Positions 59,135-64,000 of a stretch of DNA of 64,000 nucleotides are shown one piece after another. Both the position numbers and the translations under genes were made by a program. Positions within the stretch are counted from its first letter, which is position 1, and every line of letters begins with the position of its first letter. The notes under the pieces are model-generated. The model saw only the letters and a list, made by a program, of their open reading frames with translations. It did no database searches and was not told the origin of the DNA. The DNA is from Solirubrobacterales bacterium (GTDB taxonomy: Bacteria; Actinomycetota; Thermoleophilia; Solirubrobacterales; 70-9), in NCBI GenBank assembly GCA_025450195.1, contig JANWHW010000021.1, forward strand, positions 1 through 64,000, read 5' to 3'.

Positions 59135-59350
59135 CTATCGAGGCTCGCTGCGGCGGTCTTCTAGCAGCCGCTCGGCCATCCCACTTCCGGCGAAGCGGCC
59201 CCGCAGGGTCGAGCGCTGATCCGCCCGACGGACGACGATCCCATCGTCAACAGGCTCGAACGACACGTCGGCACCGGGGCCGAGGCCGACCTGATCGCGC
59301 ATGTCTTTGGGGATCACGACTTGACCCTTCGCACCCATCTTCTGCGTCAT
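59135..59350 (-). CDS. vapB: AbrB-type antitoxin of a VapBC module
   Basis: A 71-residue protein from ATG 59350. The SpoVT-AbrB swapped-hairpin domain is MGAKGQVVIPKDMRDQVGLG followed by ADVSFEPVDDGIVVRR. The C-terminal arm (RGRFAGSGMAERLLEDRRSE) should wrap around the PIN toxin. The start codon lies inside an inverted repeat CTTCTGC(8)GCAGAAG (59342-59363) with a TTATAC -10-like sequence just upstream, so the transcript is nearly leaderless and probably autoregulated. Confidence 0.88.
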   Translation of the reverse strand: MTQKMGAKGQVVIPKDMRDQVGLGPGADVSFEPVDDGIVVRRADQRSTLRGRFAGSGMAERLLEDRRSEPR

Positions 59351-59462
59351 ACGGCAGAAGTATAACGTGCTAGTCTCCGACCGACATAAGTGGGGCCGCG
59401 TGCTGTGAACACCGGCCCCGTGGCGATCGGCATAGCTATCACCAGGCCGACCGCAGCGGGAA

Positions 59463-59530
59463 CGGTAGCGGGCTACCGGCTCCAAAGAAGCGGCCCCCGG
59501 TCGGCGGTGGAACGCCAACCGAGGGCCTGA
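59463..59530 (+). promoter_or_regulatory. Structured leader before the XRE gene cluster
   Basis: Two hairpins: CGGTAGC-GG-GCTACCG (59463-59478), and a longer one in which GGCCC pairs with GGGCC around an inner stem CGGT.GGCG/CGCC.ACCG with loop GTGGAA (about 59491-59527). An AAGGAGAG ribosome-binding site follows before 59554. Confidence 0.45.
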
Positions 59531-59553
59531 CCACAAGGAGAGACATCCTCCCT

Positions 59554-59916
59554 ATGGCTAACCCCAACCCTACGGACGGCAGCAAAGTTGTTCCGCTCGA
59601 CCTGTCGGACGCGCAGGTCGCGATCCTGCGGGCCGACCTCACGATGTGTCTGGAAGGAGTGCAGGGCGACCTCAAGACGGCCGACGAGGGGGTCGATCTG
59701 GAAAAGGCCCGCCAGGATGCCGAGGCTTACGAACGGCTCCTGCGGAGTCTCGATTGGGGCGAGGTTGTTGTCCCCGACGAGGCGGCACGGTCGGCTATCG
59801 AAGCGATGGCCCTCTCGGCCGACAAAGCGCATAACTACGCCGAGGTAATCGCCACGCACGACGCCCTCTTTGGTCTGCTCGCACAGCTTGGCGGCGTGAA
59901 GATGGAGGGCCGCTAA
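59554..59916 (+). CDS. Hypothetical helical protein heading the XRE cluster
   Basis: A 120-residue acidic helical protein without TM segments: LDLSDAQVAILRADLTMCLE, GVDLEKARQDAEAYERLLRS, DEAARSAIEAMALSADKAHN. No family is recognised. It has a good AAGGAGAG ribosome-binding site. Its TAA shares one base with the ATG of the first XRE regulator, so it is probably co-translated with the three regulators. It might be a partner or antirepressor; that is inference. Confidence 0.6.
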   Translation: MANPNPTDGSKVVPLDLSDAQVAILRADLTMCLEGVQGDLKTADEGVDLEKARQDAEAYERLLRSLDWGEVVVPDEAARSAIEAMALSADKAHNYAEVIATHDALFGLLAQLGGVKMEGR

Positions 59917-60221
59917 TGGTCGGCGATGCTCGGGTGATCGCCGACCACTTCGGCGAGAACTTGAGGATTCACCGCCGACGCGCTCTAATGTCTCAGGAAG
60001 AACTCGCTTTCCGTGCGGAGCTGCATCGAACGGAGATTGGGATGCTTGAGCGGGGAATCCGCTTGCCGCGCCTCGACACGATCGTAAAACTCGTCGGGGG
60101 GCTCGAAATCGACGCCGGGCTTTTATTCGATGGGCTTGTTTGGACCGGGGGATCACCCCGTAGCGGCAGCTTTAGCGTGCCCAATCGCCTGACGCCGCAG
60201 CGCCGGGGGGCTGAGTCGTGA
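59916..60221 (+). CDS. XRE-family regulator 1
   Basis: A 101-residue HTH_3 protein. FGENLRIHRRRALMSQEELA and FRAELHRTEIGMLERGIRLP form the five-helix Cro/C1-type DNA-binding domain, followed by RLDTIVKLVGGLEIDAGLLF. The C-terminal part (GLVWTGGSPRSGSFSV) is short. It shares pattern and length with the next two genes. The stop overlaps the next GTG by 4 bp. Confidence 0.85.
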   Translation: MVGDARVIADHFGENLRIHRRRALMSQEELAFRAELHRTEIGMLERGIRLPRLDTIVKLVGGLEIDAGLLFDGLVWTGGSPRSGSFSVPNRLTPQRRGAES

Positions 60222-60502
60222 GGCATTCACACGTCGATGTGGCGGCGACCTTCGGCGACAACCTCATTCGTTGCCGCAGGGGCGCTGACCTTTCGCAAGA
60301 TGAGGTCGCTTTCCGTGCCTCGATTCACCGCACGGAGGTAAGTCAACTTGAGCGCGGTCTTCGGATTCCCCGGATCGACACCCTCGCCAAACTCTGCGGA
60401 GCGCTCGAAGTCGAGTTTGACGAGTTGATGAAGGGGCTCAACTGGCAATCCGGATCACAGGTAAGGGGCAGTTTCAGGGCGTCCGAGAATGTGGGGGGCT
60501 GA
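60218..60502 (+). CDS. XRE-family regulator 2
   Basis: A 94-residue HTH_3 protein from GTG 60218. FGDNLIRCRRGADLSQDEVA, FRASIHRTEVSQLERGLRIP and RIDTLAKLCGALEVEFDELM correspond segment by segment to regulators 1 and 3. GLNWQSGSQVRGSFR matches the GL.W....GSF ending of regulator 1. It overlaps the next gene by about 14 bp. Confidence 0.85.
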   Translation: MRHSHVDVAATFGDNLIRCRRGADLSQDEVAFRASIHRTEVSQLERGLRIPRIDTLAKLCGALEVEFDELMKGLNWQSGSQVRGSFRASENVGG

Positions 60503-60806
60503 GGAAGTGCAACCGTCGCCCTCGACCCATTACACCTTCGCCCAGCGCTTCGGCGGAAATCTCGCCCGTCAACGTCGGGCAGCGGGCATCAGCCAGGAAT
60601 TGCTTGCTGAGCTTGCCGCGCTCCATCGCACCGCAGTAGGACAAATTGAGCGAGGGGAACGAGTCGCCCGAACGGACACGCTGGTAAAGCTCTGCTCCTC
60701 TCTAGAGGTCGATCCGAACGTCCTGCTGTCGGGCCTCCTTTGGGTGCCGCCAACAATCAGCACGGGGCGATTCGAGTACCCGGCTGGGCCGGACGGGACG
60801 ACGTAG
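60489..60806 (+). CDS. XRE-family regulator 3
   Basis: A 105-residue HTH_3 protein. FGGNLARQRRAAGISQELLA, LAALHRTAVGQIERGERVAR and TDTLVKLCSSLEVDPNVLLS form the DNA-binding domain, followed by the shared GLLW motif. ATG 60489 overlaps regulator 2; a GTG at 60507 is an alternative. It is the last gene of the plus-strand cluster and ends before a convergent hairpin. Confidence 0.85.
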   Translation: MWGAEEVQPSPSTHYTFAQRFGGNLARQRRAAGISQELLAELAALHRTAVGQIERGERVARTDTLVKLCSSLEVDPNVLLSGLLWVPPTISTGRFEYPAGPDGTT

Positions 60807-60831
60807 CGAGGGCGATCCGTGGGACGCGGCA

Positions 60832-60864
60832 CGAGCTGCGGCGACGCGCAGCCGCCGCAGCTCG
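60832..60864. terminator. Bidirectional terminator-like hairpin
   Basis: A 12-bp perfect inverted repeat CGAGCTGCGGCG / CGCCGCAGCTCG with a 9-base loop, between the convergent XRE cluster and the large secreted-protein gene. There is no U-tract. Confidence 0.6.
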
Positions 60865-60881
60865 AGCGTGTCCCGGGGTGG

Positions 60882-63146
60882 CTAGGGCAATACTCGCAAA
60901 GGCAGCGAGCGCGAGTTGCCGCCTTCGTAGGGGTAGCCGCTCTGAGCGCGAACCTGCGCCCGCATGATGTACGTCGTCGGCGTCGTCGTCTGCGTGAAGC
61001 GGTAGCGCATTGAGTAGTGCCCGCCCGACTTGGTGCGGTAGGCCCGGAAGACCCGCCAGCTCTTGCCGTCCTTGACTTGGAGGACGATCACGACCTTGGC
61101 GTTGTCGGGGCCGGGGACGGTGCCAGTGAACACCGCGAACCCCATGTTGTGAACGACCTTGCTCCGCAGCTTGAAGGTCGGCCGGACCTTCGTGCGGAGC
61201 ATGGCGTCGGCCGCCAGCTCCCGTTGATCGGGGCGATAGACGACGGTGACTTCTCGCGACGGCCCGGCACCGATCGCGAACTGGTAATCGCCGCCGTCGC
61301 CGGTCATGGCGACGCCAAGGAACTTCCGTTCCAGATCCGTCACCACCTTGCTGAACACGCAAAGGGGCGCGTTGGAGAGCTGACCGGCGCCTTTCAGCGT
61401 GCCGCTCAGGGTTGATCCCTGACCGTCGTGGACGACGACGGAGCTGTCGGCCTTCTTGCCGAGGCCAGCACTCAGGGTCAGGCCACCCGTCACGTCTGAG
61501 CGCACGCAGTCGTAGGAGAGCGGCGCTTTGACCGGCGCCCCTACGTTGCCCTCCTCGTCCGACAGCCAAAGCCGCAGCGTGTAGGAGCCGCGTTCACGCG
61601 GACCTTCGAGATTCTGGATCGTCTGCGGGTTGGTGCCGCTGATGTTCTGCGTCGGCACAACCACGTCGCCAGCACCGTTCAGCACTTGGTAGTGGACGGC
61701 GCTGATCGGCGAACCCGTATCGGGAATGTTGCGCCAGCGAACATCGAAGCCCTGGTCGGAGCGGGCAGTCGTCGGGGTCGTGACCGAGAGGTCTTGGGGC
61801 GCCGCTGGCGGGGTGGTGTCGTGAGGGATCGCCGCCGTCGTCGCGGGGCCGGTAAAGCCGACTTCATCCTCTAGCCAAACCCTGAGCTGGTAGGCGCCGG
61901 GGACTTTCGGCCCTTCGATTTTCGCGAGTTCGGTCGGGTTGACGCCGGACACGACTTTCTCCGGCACGACGACTTTGCCCGCCGCGTCGAGAACGTCGTA
62001 GTGGACCTTGGTGATTGGCGATCCGGCGTTCGGCGGCAGCGAGAATTGTGCGCCGAAGTGATCGAGGTAGCGGGCCGGATTTTCGCTCGTCACCCGTAGA
62101 CCGCTGGGCGCCCCCGGCGGGGTGTTGTCCGTGTGGATAGCTCGCTGATCGCACGATTCCGAGCCGGTCCCGTTGAGGCCGATGTACTGGCCGTAGTCCT
62201 GGGTGCAGGCTTGGAGGGTGTGCGCGCCGTCCGCAAGGCTCGCGGTGTTGAACGTGTAGGCACGGTTGATGCCGTCCGCGTTTGGACACGGCTGAAAGGC
62301 GCGAGCGAACGGCCCGTTGGATGCCGAGGCATCGGTGTTGCATTCGCCGGTCGCCTGGTGGTCGATGTTCCAGCGTTCCGCGCCGTCGATGCGGATTCGC
62401 TCGAAGCGAATGCCCGACCCATGCTCGTTCCACACGAACGTCGCCGTCTGATTTCCCCGGACCCAGCCGCCGGTCATAAGCGGCGAGCCGTTGGTCAATG
62501 CGACCTGCGAGTTCTGATCGTCTTCCAAGGTGAAGACGAACGTGTTGGCGTCGGTGGAGTTAAAGTTGCTCCGGTCGCAACCGGACGGCCGGACGCACTC
62601 CAATTCGAAGGCGAAGCGCCAGAAGTCAGCGTTGCCGCCGGGCCAAAGGTGGGGCGAGAACGTCGGGGTCATTCCGATGCCGAGGCCCTGATTGGAAATC
62701 TCGAAGCCCTGGTTGGCGAAGTTGATGCCCCAGAAGCGGGATCGCCAGCCTTCGTTGAAGGCATATGCCTCTCGCTGCCAGCCGCCCGCCGTCTTGTAGT
62801 GGACGTAGGCCGGGGTGTCCCAGTAGATGAATCCGCTTGCGCCTACCCCGGCATTGCCGCTGGGCTGGTTCTCGCTGATCCGAAAGAAGGCGCTATCGCC
62901 CGCCGGATCGGGAGCTGGCCCGCAGTAATTTTCAAAATTGAAAATCCCTCCGGGGTTCTGCGGACTCGTCGTGTTCGTGTAGGTGCCGTAGGCATTCGAG
63001 CCGTTGTTGCCCGCGCACAGGACCATCTTGTATTGAGCTGCGTGTGCGGTTGCCGCGAAGACGACCGCAACGGCCATGCACAGCAGGATTCCGAATAGCG
63101 CTATCGCGGCCGGGTTTCGCCCCGGCCCGCTCGATCGAGAGGACAT
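60882..63146 (-). CDS. Large secreted protein with Fn3/Ig-like repeats
   Basis: A 754-residue exported protein. The signal peptide (IALFGILLCMAVAVVFAATA) ends at about AHA-AQ. The N-terminal 300 residues form a Cys-containing beta domain (CGPAPDPAGDSAFFRISENQ, ASGFIYWDTPAYVHYKTAGG, FAFELECVRPSGCDRSNFNS). Next come two Fn3/Ig-like modules introduced by DNTPPGAPSGLRVT and DTTPPAAPQDLSVT, each with SPI(T/S)(K/A)VHY and V(S/P)G-type strands, and a C-terminal beta domain. Such proteins are typical of Solirubrobacterales surfaces. In the ICE it may act as an adhesin during mating. A CGGGGGCG box lies upstream. Confidence 0.75.
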   Translation of the reverse strand: MSSRSSGPGRNPAAIALFGILLCMAVAVVFAATAHAAQYKMVLCAGNNGSNAYGTYTNTTSPQNPGGIFNFENYCGPAPDPAGDSAFFRISENQPSGNAGVGASGFIYWDTPAYVHYKTAGGWQREAYAFNEGWRSRFWGINFANQGFEISNQGLGIGMTPTFSPHLWPGGNADFWRFAFELECVRPSGCDRSNFNSTDANTFVFTLEDDQNSQVALTNGSPLMTGGWVRGNQTATFVWNEHGSGIRFERIRIDGAERWNIDHQATGECNTDASASNGPFARAFQPCPNADGINRAYTFNTASLADGAHTLQACTQDYGQYIGLNGTGSESCDQRAIHTDNTPPGAPSGLRVTSENPARYLDHFGAQFSLPPNAGSPITKVHYDVLDAAGKVVVPEKVVSGVNPTELAKIEGPKVPGAYQLRVWLEDEVGFTGPATTAAIPHDTTPPAAPQDLSVTTPTTARSDQGFDVRWRNIPDTGSPISAVHYQVLNGAGDVVVPTQNISGTNPQTIQNLEGPRERGSYTLRLWLSDEEGNVGAPVKAPLSYDCVRSDVTGGLTLSAGLGKKADSSVVVHDGQGSTLSGTLKGAGQLSNAPLCVFSKVVTDLERKFLGVAMTGDGGDYQFAIGAGPSREVTVVYRPDQRELAADAMLRTKVRPTFKLRSKVVHNMGFAVFTGTVPGPDNAKVVIVLQVKDGKSWRVFRAYRTKSGGHYSMRYRFTQTTTPTTYIMRAQVRAQSGYPYEGGNSRSLPLRVLP

Positions 63147-63607
63147 ATCTCTTGTCTCCTTCTTCGTGCCGATCGGGCTCAGGGACGGCGCGATGGCCGC
63201 CCCTCCTCACCGCCGGGGGCTCGCAACCTGCGATGCCGCCGAGGGGAGTGGGCGTTCCGACGATCTGGCTATCTGTGACCACTATCACCGGAATCCGTCA
63301 AAAGATGCGAGGGAACGCCCCCGGATATCTGTTTAGTTAGGAACGGTGGAGGATTTGGGGTGCTTTTGGAGGGATTTGCACCGATTGCACAGGGTCCGTG
63401 CGAGGGCTAATGCCTGCACCCGGCCCCTTTTCGCTCCGCTCGGACCTGAGCTTGGAGCCGCCGCCGGGGCTGTGGTGGCCGACATTTGCAACCCCGGCGG
63501 CGGCTCGAAGCCCGGCTCTCCGGGGCGGCGGGGGCGACTGATTCCGCCGGTTCGAGAGGTACGCTTCTAGAAGAAGCGAGTCGTGAGGTTCAGCGATTCG
63601 AGCTGTG
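63147..63607. other. Right-end intergenic region of the ICE with palindromes
   Basis: There is no gene. It contains the ribosome-binding site AAGGAG of the secreted-protein gene; the box at 63311-63330 (minus: AGATATCCGGGGGCGTTCCC); a 15-bp perfect inverted repeat GAGCCGCCGCCGGGG (63455-63469) with 63492-63506; a GCCCGG/CCGGGGC hairpin next to it; and CGCTTCT-AGA-AGAAGCG (63562-63578). These lie just inside the right attachment repeat. Confidence 0.6.
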
Positions 63608-63697
63608 GAGCCAGATTCGGAACGGGTTTAGAACCACTCCCGATTTCTTGGCTCTGCAAAGGGGAACCGGATGGGCACGGCTGGTTTCGAACCAGCG
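63608..63697. repeat. attR-type direct repeat of the ICE
   Basis: A 90-bp counterpart of 34025-34113. The part from 63672 on is the T-arm/acceptor end of the intact tRNA-Val; the part before it lies outside the tRNA gene. The repeats agree over their full length, with roughly one mismatch in five outside the tRNA portion. The strongest shared block at the tRNA end is TTCGAACCAGCG. Confidence 0.85.
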
Positions 63698-63743
63698 ACC
63701 TCTCCCGTGTGAGGGGAGCGCTCTCCCACTGAGCTACGCGCCC
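63672..63743 (-). tRNA. tRNA-Val(CAC), ICE integration target
   Basis: On the minus strand the acceptor GGGCGCG pairs with CGTGCCC (one G-U pair), with discriminator A. The D-arm is GCTC-AGTGGGA-GAGC. The anticodon arm CTCCC-CTCACAC-GGGAG gives CAC, and the T-arm is GCTGG-TTCGAAA-CCAGC. Its 3' end faces the ICE; truncated copies of this end are at 34087 and 31725. Confidence 0.95.
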
Positions 63744-63874
63744 GGGACGGCTGGATTCTACGACGCCTGAACCTCGTGCATCTGTCCAGGTTTCGTCCGG
63801 GCTCGCTGGGGGCTGGGTAGTAGGCCCGCTGCCCGCAGGGTCTTGGCGCGGGGAGCGATCGAAAGGAACAACTG

Positions 63875-64000
63875 ATGCGAACCACGAGAGGACGACTGGG
63901 TTTTGCGCCGGCCGTTTGCTGTGTCGCGGTCGCGGCTGTCTGCTTGGTCGCTGGTCCCGCTCAGGCTGCGAGCAGCGTGTATCCGGCCACGGGTGGGACA
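63875..64000 (+). CDS. Secreted protein, N-terminal part only (runs off the window)
   Basis: ATG 63875 follows AAAGGAAC and opens a frame to the window end (42 codons). The product begins MRTTRGRLGF and continues with a hydrophobic stretch (APAVCCVAVAAVCLVAGPAQ) and a likely cleavage site AQA-AS, so it is an exported protein. Nothing more can be said from this fragment. It marks the return of chromosomal sequence after the tRNA-Val. Confidence 0.65.
   Translation, partial: MRTTRGRLGFAPAVCCVAVAAVCLVAGPAQAASSVYPATGGT

Overview
The window is high-GC actinobacterial DNA. An F420-type (Ddn-like) oxidoreductase, an Rv2578c-type radical SAM protein, a LigC-type ATP-dependent DNA ligase, very frequent GTG/TTG starts and secreted repeat proteins together suggest the Thermoleophilia (Solirubrobacterales-like). 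That placement is inference from gene content; no 16S or marker gene is present.

Region 1 (1-31.7 kb) is ordinary chromosome. It carries tRNA-Ser(GGA), tRNA-Ser(CGA), tRNA-Thr(CGT) and tRNA-Tyr(GTA); a GST and a methyltransferase; a family-5 uracil-DNA glycosylase with a small lipoprotein; a regulator, ferritin-like lipoprotein, MMPL exporter and pgsA run; FolE2; a principal-type sigma factor; several oxidoreductases; MerR and three TetR regulators; a long dCTP deaminase; YtoQ; the radical SAM protein; LigC; a complete Dpp/Opp peptide ABC transporter next to an MFS exporter; a membrane HD-GYP protein; an alcohol dehydrogenase; pterin carbinolamine dehydratase overlapping an ArfB-like rescue factor; and an arginase-fold enzyme with an altered metal-site motif.

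Region 2 (31.7-34.1 kb) is a 2.3-kb islet between two fragments of the 3' end of tRNA-Val. It holds a DUF3800 gene, two structurally conserved hairpin repeats and a frameshifted gene.

Region 3 (34.0-63.7 kb) is an integrative and conjugative element (ICE) inserted at the 3' end of tRNA-Val(CAC). It is bounded by imperfect 90-bp direct repeats. In order it carries a tyrosine integrase; a metal-resistance cargo (two CDF transporters, a CadC-like ArsR sensor, a methyltransferase, an NTF2-like protein); a VirB1-like muramidase; a sigma factor fused to a membrane anchor and a Pro/Ser-rich tail; and a translationally coupled type IV secretion operon (pilin-like, VirB8-like, VirB6-like, SCO6880, VirB4-like, VirD4-like, accessory tail protein). 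These are followed by a secreted repeat protein, a MobF relaxase-helicase with a likely oriT upstream, unknown proteins and lipoproteins, DUF3560, VapBC, three tandem paralogous XRE regulators and a large secreted Fn3-like protein. The intact tRNA-Val closes the element, and chromosome resumes with a truncated secreted-protein gene.

The most interesting signals are in the ICE: the membrane-tethered sigma factor heading the transfer operon, a recurrent CTCCGGGGGCGTT box before separate ICE transcription units, a repeated gene-end sequence encoding Glu-Phe-Gly-X-stop on tail proteins, a palindrome-rich oriT candidate, and a coupling ATPase whose P-loop lacks the expected glycine. In the islet, the paired hairpins show compensatory base changes.
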